Shown: positions 25,442 to 33,748 of the stretch, piece after piece | Layout: each line of letters begins with the position of its first letter | How positions within the stretch are numbered: the first letter of the stretch is position 1 | Source: Hellea sp. | GTDB taxonomy: Bacteria > Pseudomonadota > Alphaproteobacteria > Caulobacterales > Maricaulaceae | DNA length: 50,127 nucleotides | Assembly: GCA_020631215.1 (NCBI GenBank) | Contig: JAHDHS010000015.1 | Location: 1-50,127, forward strand | Direction: 5' to 3' | Position numbers and translations under genes: made by a program | Notes under the pieces: model-generated | The model's database searches: none | Seen by the model: the letters and a program-made list of their open reading frames with translations, nothing else | What the model was told of the DNA's origin: nothing

Positions 25442-26917
25442 ATGAGCAAAATACATGACATGGTGATCATCGGGGCGGGCCTGTCAGGCGTCGGCGCGGC
25501 GTGCCGTTACCGCACGGAGTTTCCGGATGGAGATTTGGCGGTGGTCGAGGCCCGCGACGCGATTGGCGGAACATGGGATTTGTTCCGTTATCCGGGAATA
25601 CGCAGCGATTCCGATATGCTGACATTGGGATATGATTTCCGTCCCTGGATTGGGGACAAGATTTTGGCCGACGGAACCAGCATAAGAAACTATGTCGAAG
25701 AGACGGCGGATGAATATGGCGTCACGCCCATGATCCAATTTGGCCAAAAGGTCATCGCCGCGGATTTTTCAACCGCCGACAATCTTTGGACACTGACTTT
25801 GAAGGATCAAAAAAGCGGAAAGACCCGACAAATCAAAACGCGGTTCATTACGTCTTGTGCGGGCTATTATAAATATGAGCAGGGCCACACGCCGGAATTT
25901 GAAGGGCGGAATGATTTTAAGGGCGATATCATTCATCCGCAACACTGGCCTGAAGGCTATGATTATACGGGCAAACATGTCACCGTGATTGGCTCCGGCG
26001 CGACGGCGGTCACATTGGTGCCGGCCATGGCGAAGACGGCCGCTCATGTCGTAATGCTGCAACGCTCCCCCAGCTATATCGCCTCCATCCCATCGCAAGA
26101 TCATTTGGGCAACTTTATGCGCCGGGTTCTGCCAGCGCGCTGGGCGTTCAAGCTGAACAAAGCCAAGAACATGACACTCTTTCGGACGCTATATAAACGG
26201 GCTCGTAAGAACCCGGAAAAGACACGAGAGTGGTTTCGCAAGAAAACCCTCAAGGCTTTGGGGAAGGACTATCCGGTCGATATACATTTTAAACCTGATT
26301 ACGACCCGTGGGATCAGCGGGTCTGTATGGTGCCGGATGAAGATTTATTTGCCGCCATTCGTGAAGATCGCGCAAGCATTGTGACTGACCATATTGACCG
26401 TTTTACCGAAGACGGAATTTTACTGAAATCCGGAGATAAGATTAAAACCGATATCATCGTCACCGCAACGGGCTTGTCTGTCATCTTTGTGGGCGAAATA
26501 GAGGCGACCATTGATGGAGAAACTATCGATATACCCGGTTCCTATGGCTATAAGGGTATGATGTTTTCCGGTGTGCCAAATATGATATCAGTCTTTGGCT
26601 ATACCAATGCGAGCTGGACGCTGCGGGCGGATTTGATTTCTCGCTATATGGTCAGGCTCATTCGGCATATGAAAGAGGGCGGCTATGTGCGTGTCACGCC
26701 TACCGCGCCGGAAGGCATGCCAAAAAACCCCTGGATTGATTTTCAGGCTGGCTATTTAATGCGTGTGATTGATGATCTGCCCAAACAGGGAGACCGCATG
26801 CCTTGGTTGAATGTGCAAGATTACAAGCATGATATTCAGCACATGATTAAAGCGCCGATTGATGACGGGGCTTTGCGGTTTGAGAGTGATGTGACTGTAC
26901 AAGAGGCGGCGGAATGA
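25442..26917 (+). CDS. Flavin-dependent (Baeyer-Villiger type) monooxygenase, EthA-like
   Basis: 491 residues. FAD-binding GxGxxG at residues 11-16 (GAGLSG) and the strongly EthA-like block GGTWDLFRYPGIRSDSDM near residues 42-60. The type I Baeyer-Villiger fingerprint FxGxxxHxxxWP is present as FKGDIIHPQHWP (about 155-167), followed by the NADPH-binding VTVIGSGATAVT. Family members insert one oxygen next to a ketone carbonyl; EthA activates ethionamide in Mycobacterium. The substrate here is unknown. Its stop overlaps the start of the next gene as ATGA, so it is translationally coupled to a short-chain dehydrogenase that could supply the ketone or act on a product. No regulator is adjacent. 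Confidence 0.93.
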   Translation: MSKIHDMVIIGAGLSGVGAACRYRTEFPDGDLAVVEARDAIGGTWDLFRYPGIRSDSDMLTLGYDFRPWIGDKILADGTSIRNYVEETADEYGVTPMIQFGQKVIAADFSTADNLWTLTLKDQKSGKTRQIKTRFITSCAGYYKYEQGHTPEFEGRNDFKGDIIHPQHWPEGYDYTGKHVTVIGSGATAVTLVPAMAKTAAHVVMLQRSPSYIASIPSQDHLGNFMRRVLPARWAFKLNKAKNMTLFRTLYKRARKNPEKTREWFRKKTLKALGKDYPVDIHFKPDYDPWDQRVCMVPDEDLFAAIREDRASIVTDHIDRFTEDGILLKSGDKIKTDIIVTATGLSVIFVGEIEATIDGETIDIPGSYGYKGMMFSGVPNMISVFGYTNASWTLRADLISRYMVRLIRHMKEGGYVRVTPTAPEGMPKNPWIDFQAGYLMRVIDDLPKQGDRMPWLNVQDYKHDIQHMIKAPIDDGALRFESDVTVQEAAE

Positions 26918-27744
26918 AACCGGAAATGTTTAAAGGGAAAGTCTGTGTTGTCACGGGCGCGTCCTCCGGGATTGGCCGGGCGCTGGCGATTAAATTGGCA
27001 GAGATGGGCGCGCATTTGGCCCTCTCGGATGTGAATATGGAAGGACTGGCTGAAACGAAAACCCTGCTGCCCGGCACGGCCGGAAATGTCTTGCTCGACA
27101 AATTAAATGTCGCCGATGCCAAAATGATTGCCGCCTATGCCGGCCATGCGGAGAAGGCACTGGGTCCGGCGGATTACTTGTTCAACAATGCCGGATTGTC
27201 GCGTGTCGGGGCGTTTCAGCATACACCGCTGGAGTCCTTTGAAAAAGTCATGGACGTCAATTTTTACGGGGTCGTCCGAATGACCAAGGCGTTTCTAGAC
27301 CAGCTGATTTCGACAAAAGGCACGGTGGTGAATATCTCCAGCGTGTTTGGCATGATCGGCTATAAGGGTCAGACCCATTATTGCGCGTCCAAATTTGCTG
27401 TCCGCGGCTTCACCGAAACATTGCGTCAGGAACTGGAAGAGCTTGGCGTCGGGGTGTGTAGTGTGCACCCAGGCGGCGTCGCAACGAATGTGGCGAGGAA
27501 TGCCGAGGTTGATCATCTGCCAAACAATGGCAAAACGCGTGAAGAAATGAACGCTGAATTCGATACGCTGGCAAAAACATCTCCGCAAAAAGCGGCAGAG
27601 ACAATCTTAAAGGGCGCGGCGCGGCGCAATCCGCGCATTATGATCGGCGCAGATTCGCGTATTATTTCGCTGGCTTACCGATTGTTTCCGAAAAGCTATA
27701 ACAAGGTTCTGGGTGCCTACACCAAAGACAAGGTATTAGACTGA
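26914..27744 (+). CDS. Short-chain dehydrogenase/reductase (SDR)
   Basis: 276 residues, classical SDR. Nucleotide-binding TGASSGIG (about 18-25), LFNNAGLSRVG, catalytic Ser in ISSVFG and YCASK with the Tyr-x-x-x-Lys pair. The acidic Asp in LSDVNME after beta-2 suggests NAD(H) preference. The C-terminal segment carries SVHPGGVATNVARNAEV. The start overlaps the monooxygenase stop (ATGA), so the two enzymes are made together. Alcohol to ketone by the SDR, then ketone to ester by the monooxygenase, is a common logic, but the substrate is not evident. A second in-frame ATG at 26926 (MFKGKVCVVTGA) would also make a standard N-terminus. Confidence 0.92.
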   Translation: MKPEMFKGKVCVVTGASSGIGRALAIKLAEMGAHLALSDVNMEGLAETKTLLPGTAGNVLLDKLNVADAKMIAAYAGHAEKALGPADYLFNNAGLSRVGAFQHTPLESFEKVMDVNFYGVVRMTKAFLDQLISTKGTVVNISSVFGMIGYKGQTHYCASKFAVRGFTETLRQELEELGVGVCSVHPGGVATNVARNAEVDHLPNNGKTREEMNAEFDTLAKTSPQKAAETILKGAARRNPRIMIGADSRIISLAYRLFPKSYNKVLGAYTKDKVLD

Positions 27745-27825
27745 TAGCCACAATATCGTGAATAAGCTTTTGCTTGTTTCGCCGCATAGCTTGGCTATAC
27801 GCAGTTTCGTATAAAGTGAGTGACC

Positions 27826-29178
27826 ATGGCCAAATCATCCCCCATTATTCAGACCAAGGCGCAAATGGTCGAGCATTTGGCAGCGGGTAATAAGCCCAAA
27901 TCCGAATGGCGAATTGGCACGGAGCATGAAAAAATCGGCTTTTGCAAGGCGGCCCAAAAACCACTGCCCTATGATGGGTCTTGTTCGATCAAGGCCATGC
28001 TGGAAGGGTTGCAGCGCTTTGATTGGAAAGCGGTTGAAGAGAACGGCTATTTGATCGCCCTTAAGCGCGATGGCGCATCCGTGTCATTAGAGCCGGGCGG
28101 GCAATTAGAGCTCTCCGGCGCGCCTCTGGAAAATATTCATCAGACCTGCGGAGAAGTGTCCCGTCATTTGCGCGAAGTGCAAGAGGTCGCTGATGAGATT
28201 GGCGCGAAATTTCTATCCCTAGGGTTTCGCCCCGAAACAAAGCTTGAAGATGTTCCGATCATGCCGAAGGGCCGCTACAAGATCATGCGTGATTACATGC
28301 AAAAGGTTGGAACGCATGGCCGCGAGATGATGTTTCGGACCTGCACAGTTCAGACCAATCTGGATTTTTTATCCGAAGCGGACATGGTCAAAAAATTTCG
28401 CGTGTCTTTGGCGCTTCAACCTATCGCAACGGCGCTATTCGCCAATTCTCCCTTTATGGAAGGCAAGCTAAACGGATATAAATCTTATCGATCCCGCGTC
28501 TGGCTGGACACAGATGATGACCGCACGGGCATGTTGCCTTTTGTTTTCGATGAAGGTTTTGGGTTCGAACAATATATCGATTACGCCCTGAACGTTCCAA
28601 TGTATTTTGTTTACCGCGACGGGAAATATCTGGATGCGTCCGGTAAGAGTTTCAAAGATTTTCTGGGCGGGACTCTGGATGTTGTGCCGGGGCAAAAACC
28701 GACGCTGTCTGATTTTGACGATCATCTCTCGACGATTTTCCCGGAAGTCCGGCTTAAGACCTTCCTTGAAATGCGCGGCGCCGATACAGGGCCATGGGAT
28801 GAGCTCTGTGCCCTGCCGGCTTTCTGGGTGGGCCTGCTCTATGATCAAAACGCGCTGGATGCGGCGTGGGATATGGTCAAGGATTGGACGGAAATAGAGC
28901 GGTTTGAGCTGCGTATCGGCGTGCCGAAACATGGCTTTGAGACGCCGTTTCGAGGCGGTAAATTACTGGATCTGGCCAAGCAGGCTTTGCAGATATCCCG
29001 GGCGGGTCTGAACGCACGGGCGAAGCTGAACGCCCATGGCGAAAATGAAACCGTGTTTTTGCAGGATTTAGATCGAATGGTGGCCGAGGGCGAGAGCAAT
29101 GCAGACCGTTTGATCAAACTGTTTCAGACGCGCTGGAACGGCGATGTCCGCCGTGCCTATGAGGAATGTATCTATTAA
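27826..29178 (+). CDS. gshA: Glutamate-cysteine ligase, plant/alphaproteobacterial type (GshA)
   Basis: About 450 residues; makes gamma-glutamylcysteine from glutamate, cysteine and ATP, the first step of glutathione synthesis. It belongs to the plant-like GCS2 group found in alphaproteobacteria: EWRIGTEHEKIGFC near the start, VSLEPGGQLELSGAPL, MPKGRYKIMRDYM, RTCTVQTNLDF, ANSPF and MRGADTGPW. ATG 27826 gives the usual start; an in-frame GTG lies two codons upstream. The stop overlaps that of the convergent TonB receptor gene. No gshB is nearby. It is cytosolic, and its two redox-regulating Cys positions cannot be judged by eye. Confidence 0.95.
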   Translation: MAKSSPIIQTKAQMVEHLAAGNKPKSEWRIGTEHEKIGFCKAAQKPLPYDGSCSIKAMLEGLQRFDWKAVEENGYLIALKRDGASVSLEPGGQLELSGAPLENIHQTCGEVSRHLREVQEVADEIGAKFLSLGFRPETKLEDVPIMPKGRYKIMRDYMQKVGTHGREMMFRTCTVQTNLDFLSEADMVKKFRVSLALQPIATALFANSPFMEGKLNGYKSYRSRVWLDTDDDRTGMLPFVFDEGFGFEQYIDYALNVPMYFVYRDGKYLDASGKSFKDFLGGTLDVVPGQKPTLSDFDDHLSTIFPEVRLKTFLEMRGADTGPWDELCALPAFWVGLLYDQNALDAAWDMVKDWTEIERFELRIGVPKHGFETPFRGGKLLDLAKQALQISRAGLNARAKLNAHGENETVFLQDLDRMVAEGESNADRLIKLFQTRWNGDVRRAYEECIY

Positions 29179-31244
29179 AACGTATCTGACAATACGATAG
29201 AGAAACGCAGGCCCCGGCGGCGGTTAAAAATGTGAAGCTGCTCAAGCTCGCCCGCCCGGTCCGGTGTAAAAATTGGGCGTTCGCGTTTTAGTTTCCAGTT
29301 TAAAATATTATCCAGCCTAAATTCGGCCTTCATGCCAAATAGGTTTTTATGCTCAAACCCGAGCCTAAGTTCCGGCCTGTCACGCCCGTCATCAAAGAGT
29401 TGATCCAACCGGTAAAATGGACTGTTTTCATCATCTTCCAGATAGACAAACCAGGCATAATCCGTTTGCGGAATATCCTGACGCAGAACCATTTCATATC
29501 GGTATTCAAGATTGGTATTTATCTGCCGTGTTTCACCCGTAATTGGATCATCCAGATTGGAATCGCCCAGCTCTCCGTCAAAGGTGAAACGTCCGCCCTT
29601 GAACCCCAACCCATCCAGCAGCCAAGTTGCGTTACCGGACACGCCGTATCGATAGGCTGAACTGTTTAGATTGGCCGGGCCGTCTAGATCATCACTTCGG
29701 TCATTGGGCGTCCCATTATCAAATAAAACCCGCTCAATCGGATTTTCAATTATCTCCCCAAACAGCTTGATCGTGCCTGACAAACCTGTGCTGTCTTTGC
29801 GTTCCAGTTCGATTTCGCCCAGCCAGCTTTGTTCCGGCACGGTTCGGCCCGCCGCAGTTCGCGTATCATTGCCCAAATTCACCCCGGAAACATAAGTGCC
29901 AAAATTCAGCTGCCCGACCTCGCGCTCTATTTTTGCCCGCCAGGTGTAGGTTGGATTAAGGTCATAACTTGCAGAAATGAAACCCTTGGGCCGAAGGAAA
30001 TCATCAGATGGCTCACCCGAGGTCACGACATCGATTTTTGAATATTCAATTCCGGCTGAACTTTGCAGTGTGAATTTATCAGAGACGGCCCAGCTATGGG
30101 TGACATTGGTCTCGGCGCGATCTTCTTCAACTCTAACATTGTCCAAAATCTCTGATGTGCCGCCCGTGAAAGAAAAAACCGAGTCGCTCTCCAGTGAGTT
30201 CAGCGCGCCCTCCACAGACCATTGGATGTCGTGATTGACCCCCGGCTTGAAGCTATATTCTGCACGAAGGATGGCTTCTGTCTCGTGATCAAGCTGGTCA
30301 AAGACTTGGCGGCGCGGAATTTCGCCCAGGGGTCGGTTGAGGAATAGCTGATTAAAATCGGATTCTTCAAAGCGGTATAGACCAATGAATTTAAGTGTCC
30401 CGTCCAAGGCGGGGAAACTGTAATCCCCTCCAATCTCATAATTATACTCATCTTCTCCGGCAGAGATTTCGCTGCTGCCATTTTGGCCTTCCGCTGTCAC
30501 GGCGGTAAAGCTTTCACGTATACCATTGCTGCGGTTTCGTAACTGCCCGGATAGGTTCAAATTGACGATATGATCAACCTTGGGCGTCCAGGTTAAATTC
30601 AGATTGGCACTGGGCAGGCTGAAATAAAAATATGTGTCTTCAATCCGGTCTTCAATGAGTTCCAGATCACCATTGAAATATTGCTCGACACCATCTTCGG
30701 TAAAGAAAAAGGGATCATGACGTATACTGCCAACAAAGCTGAGATTGCCGCGCTCACCCGACAAAGAAATTTGTGCTTCGGTCAATTGGGGCTGCGTGCC
30801 TTCCTGGAAGCGGGCGGCATATTCCCAGCTGCCGGAAAGCTTTGTGGATTTTGTGATAACATTTGCGACCTGTCCCGACAGTCCGGGTATATCTAAAGAG
30901 GCGCCGTCAAGGATCTCAATGCTTGTCACATTACTGGCTGGAATGCGGCGCAGAATTTCATTGGCGTCAGATGATTTGGAAGAGGGCCGCCGCCCATTGA
31001 TCAGCACATTCAGGCTGGCTTGCCCAAAGCCCCGCTCACCGCCTTCTCCGCCCTGCACGGTAAACCCGGGCAATCTGTCTACCATATCAGCCGCCGTTTG
31101 AGGCTGGAATATTGTGAAATAATCGGGCGCGTAAATTTGTGTCTGGTCAGAATTGCCGGTTTGTCCGAGCGCGCTCTCGGGCATGGCCGCAAATAAAGCG
31201 GTCATGAAGGCATAGGCAAAGATGTGGCGATGTGTTCGGCGCAA
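29175..31244 (-). CDS. TonB-dependent receptor (outer membrane)
   Basis: 689 residues. The signal peptide cleaves after about ESALGQ (28). The plug domain (about 45-135) includes TAADMVDRLPGFTVQGGEGGERGFG, NVLINGRRPS, ILRRIPASNVTSIEILDG and VANVITK. The remainder is a beta-barrel with alternating aromatic strands ending RRGLRFSIVLSDTF, with the terminal Phe used for barrel assembly. No clear TonB box was found at the N-terminus. The shorter-than-usual barrel (about 550 residues) and NxL/Y patterns fit the plug-domain family common in Sphingomonads and Hyphomonads. It is divergent from the POT peptide symporter gene (173-bp gap), which hints at peptide uptake. A palindrome at 31285-31305 lies between the two. 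Confidence 0.9.
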   Translation of the reverse strand: MRRTHRHIFAYAFMTALFAAMPESALGQTGNSDQTQIYAPDYFTIFQPQTAADMVDRLPGFTVQGGEGGERGFGQASLNVLINGRRPSSKSSDANEILRRIPASNVTSIEILDGASLDIPGLSGQVANVITKSTKLSGSWEYAARFQEGTQPQLTEAQISLSGERGNLSFVGSIRHDPFFFTEDGVEQYFNGDLELIEDRIEDTYFYFSLPSANLNLTWTPKVDHIVNLNLSGQLRNRSNGIRESFTAVTAEGQNGSSEISAGEDEYNYEIGGDYSFPALDGTLKFIGLYRFEESDFNQLFLNRPLGEIPRRQVFDQLDHETEAILRAEYSFKPGVNHDIQWSVEGALNSLESDSVFSFTGGTSEILDNVRVEEDRAETNVTHSWAVSDKFTLQSSAGIEYSKIDVVTSGEPSDDFLRPKGFISASYDLNPTYTWRAKIEREVGQLNFGTYVSGVNLGNDTRTAAGRTVPEQSWLGEIELERKDSTGLSGTIKLFGEIIENPIERVLFDNGTPNDRSDDLDGPANLNSSAYRYGVSGNATWLLDGLGFKGGRFTFDGELGDSNLDDPITGETRQINTNLEYRYEMVLRQDIPQTDYAWFVYLEDDENSPFYRLDQLFDDGRDRPELRLGFEHKNLFGMKAEFRLDNILNWKLKRERPIFTPDRAGELEQLHIFNRRRGLRFSIVLSDTF

Positions 31245-31284
31245 AGTTTTCCCCTGTAACTAGGCCCTGATTTGAATTCGTTGC

Positions 31285-31305
31285 GCTCTAACGACAATTT
31301 AGAGC
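31285..31305. promoter_or_regulatory. Inverted repeat in the divergent promoter region
   Basis: GCTCTAA and TTAGAGC, seven bases each with a 7-base spacer, lie 41 bases before the TonB receptor start and 112 bases before the POT transporter start. It is a possible operator shared by the two genes. The evidence is symmetry and position alone. Confidence 0.35.
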
Positions 31306-31417
31306 AGGCTCAACCTGTAATATGGATATAAAAATGCCGTTAATCGCAATAAATTTGCGCCGCATATATCTTTGTGCCAGAAAGGCCCAAATTTAAAAAT
31401 ACTCTAAGGGGAGTTTT

Positions 31418-32950
31418 ATGTCAGATACGTTAGGCGGAGCCGCACAACCATCCAGAGACACAAGGCTGTTTGGTCACCCAATGGGCTTATTGACCGTTTC
31501 CTTCACCGAAATGTGGGAGCGGATGAGCTATTACGGCATGCGGGCTCTTCTGGTCTTGTTCATGACTGCGGCGATTGCTGAAGGCGGACTTGCGATTGGC
31601 ACGGCAACAGCGGTGGCGATCTACGGGCTTTACACAGCTTCAGTTTATTTCATGGGTCTACCCGGCGGCTGGATTGCAGACCGCATGATCGGGAGTCAAA
31701 AAGCCATTTGGTATGGCGGCATCATAATTATGTGCGGTCATATCGTTCTGGCGATTCCAAATGATAAAACTTTCTTTTTAGGTTTGATCCTTGTCGTTTT
31801 AGGGACCGGACTTCTAAAGCCCAATATTTCAGCGATCGTGGGCCAACTATACGGTTCCGCAGACCCTCACCGAGATAGTGGTTATGCGATTTATTATCTG
31901 GGGATCAACATTGGATCTCTGATCGGATATACGATTTGTGGCGCTTTATATCAAAGCCATGGCGTCCACTGGGCGTTTGGGGCTTCCGCAATCGGCATGG
32001 CTCTGGGCCTGCTTATTTTTTGGTTCACACGCGGCTCGCTAAAGGGGGCGGGGGCGGAGCCGACATCGCCGCTGACTGAGTCAGGGCGCAAAAGAGGTTG
32101 GTCATTTATCGCGCTATTTTTAGCTGGCCTGGCAATTGTCACGGCCTTGATGTTTGCCGGTACTTTAAAAATCGATCCAATCGTGGCTTCGAAATATGTT
32201 GCGGTGACCTTTATTGGTATTTTCCTGCTTTATTTTTTCTGGGTCTACTTCAAAGGAAACCTAAATGCCGTTGAGAAAAAAGGCATGTGGGCTTTCTTTC
32301 TGATTTGTATTGCCTCTACGATGTTCTGGTCCGGGTTCGAGCAAGCCGGGTCATCGCTGAATTTGTTTGGGCAGGATTTTACGGACAGAATGATGGGTGA
32401 CTTTGAATTGCCTACGGCGTGGCTGCAAAATGTGAACCCGGCCTTCATCATACTGTTAACGCCGTTCTTTGCCGCTTTTTGGGTTTGGCTAGGCAGGCGG
32501 ATGATGACACCTGGCTATGGTCTGAAATGTGGTGTTGGCTTGATCATAATGGGGTTAGGATTTGTTGTGATGATCTTTGCAGCTGATGCAGCCTCCCAAG
32601 GTAAGGTGGCTATTTTCTGGCTCGTTTTGACCTATTTTCTTCATACGGTCGGTGAGCTTACGCTTAGTCCTATTGCGCTGTCTGCAGTGAGTAAACTTGC
32701 GCCTCCGAGATACTTAGGACAGATGATGGGTATGTTCATCCTGACCTATTCAATGGGCAGTATTATTGCCGGTCTTTTGGCGGGCGGGTTCGACCCGGAG
32801 AATGTAGCGGACATGCCCGATCTGTTTAAAACGATTGCGACCTTCGCGATTGGTGTCGGCGCTGTCGTCTTCTTGATCGGCATGTTCACCAAAGGTTGGG
32901 AGAAAGAGGTCGAAGACGCCAATGCCAAAGCAGAAATATCTGCGGGTTAG
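31418..32950 (+). CDS. POT family proton-dependent oligopeptide transporter
   Basis: 510 residues, 12-14 membrane helices; imports di- and tripeptides with protons across the inner membrane. Helix 1 holds FTEMWERMSYYGMRALL, the ExxER proton-coupling motif of POT/PTR2 transporters. The PTR signature GTGLLKPNISAIVGQLY with an Asp-rich DPHRDSGYAIYYLGINIGSL follows, and helix 7 has FWSGFEQAGSSLN. A late segment (GELTLSPIALSAVSKLAPPRYLGQMMG) is also typical. GGGGAG sits a few bases before ATG 31418. It is monocistronic with a strong terminator downstream and divergent from the TonB receptor. Confidence 0.94.
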   Translation: MSDTLGGAAQPSRDTRLFGHPMGLLTVSFTEMWERMSYYGMRALLVLFMTAAIAEGGLAIGTATAVAIYGLYTASVYFMGLPGGWIADRMIGSQKAIWYGGIIIMCGHIVLAIPNDKTFFLGLILVVLGTGLLKPNISAIVGQLYGSADPHRDSGYAIYYLGINIGSLIGYTICGALYQSHGVHWAFGASAIGMALGLLIFWFTRGSLKGAGAEPTSPLTESGRKRGWSFIALFLAGLAIVTALMFAGTLKIDPIVASKYVAVTFIGIFLLYFFWVYFKGNLNAVEKKGMWAFFLICIASTMFWSGFEQAGSSLNLFGQDFTDRMMGDFELPTAWLQNVNPAFIILLTPFFAAFWVWLGRRMMTPGYGLKCGVGLIIMGLGFVVMIFAADAASQGKVAIFWLVLTYFLHTVGELTLSPIALSAVSKLAPPRYLGQMMGMFILTYSMGSIIAGLLAGGFDPENVADMPDLFKTIATFAIGVGAVVFLIGMFTKGWEKEVEDANAKAEISAG

Positions 32951-32964
32951 GCCGCTCACCCATC

Positions 32965-32999
32965 AAAAAAGCCCGCTCAATTGAGCGGGCTTTTCTTTT
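32965..32999. terminator. Bidirectional rho-independent terminator
   Basis: GCCCGCTCAATTGAGCGGGC is a perfect palindrome flanked by AAAAAA on the left and TTTTCTTTT on the right. It can serve both the POT gene (plus strand, 15 bases after its stop) and the DUF937 gene (minus strand). Confidence 0.92.
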
Positions 33000-33016
33000 G
33001 GATATTTGTCGTAAAC

Positions 33017-33673
33017 TTAACGGCGGCTATTGGCGATCATGCCTAGAATATCGTCCATTGTGCTGCCATCGCCATCTGCGTCGAGCATTTTGCCGATAAT
33101 GCCCATACCTTGTTGACGTGTCGATTCTGCCCGCTGTGCGGCGCGCGCATTGCCGCCCGTGATCGCGCCCAAAATAGAGCCAAGTCCAGATTTTTGACCG
33201 CCCATCAAATGCTGCATGGCAAGACCCGTCAGAGCCGATTGCATGGTCGGCTGACGGGTTTGCTTGCCAAGGCTGCCCATCGCCATCATGGCGACCATTG
33301 GCAGCATTTTCTTCAAAATGTCAGCGCCTATGCCTGTTTTTTGAGAGGCTTGTCCGGCCACGGCCCGGCTGACATCCTTGGATCCAAATAAATGGCCGAG
33401 AATGGCATTGCCTTCATTAATCGCTTCGGGTTGGTTCAGCTGTTGCGGGTTATCCAGATATTGATCATGAGATCCGCGCTGTAGCGCGCCTAGTAAACCG
33501 GCGAGACCTTGCGGGTTAGATGTGTTTTGCTTCAATGCGCTGGAAATCGCCGGAAGCAACGCGGCGATAGCTTGTTGCGATTGTTGCTGATTTAGTCCCA
33601 GTGATGACCCAACCTGCTGCGGGGCTTGACCGCCCGCCGCTTGTAGAATCATATCCATCATATTCATTGCCAT
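33017..33673 (-). CDS. DUF937 domain protein
   Basis: 218 residues, soluble, rich in Gln, Gly, Ala and Met. The DUF937 pattern is visible: SSLGLNQQQSQQAIAALLPAISSALKQ, NPQGLAGLLGALQ, NEGNAILGHLFGSKDVSRAVAGQASQKTGIGADILKKMLPMVAMMAMGSL. The C-terminus is Gly-rich and then basic. The function is unknown. Met1 or Met3 could serve; GAGG precedes the start. It is a single gene between the POT terminator and tldD. A second DUF937-like protein (YidB type) is at 42407-42799. Confidence 0.85.
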   Translation of the reverse strand: MAMNMMDMILQAAGGQAPQQVGSSLGLNQQQSQQAIAALLPAISSALKQNTSNPQGLAGLLGALQRGSHDQYLDNPQQLNQPEAINEGNAILGHLFGSKDVSRAVAGQASQKTGIGADILKKMLPMVAMMAMGSLGKQTRQPTMQSALTGLAMQHLMGGQKSGLGSILGAITGGNARAAQRAESTRQQGMGIIGKMLDADGDGSTMDDILGMIANSRR

Positions 33674-33748
33674 GGTATTTTACCTCCTCACCATTTGCTT
33701 GAGCTAGCTATAGGAAGGCCAAAGGGGTTTGGCGAGGAAAAACGGCAG

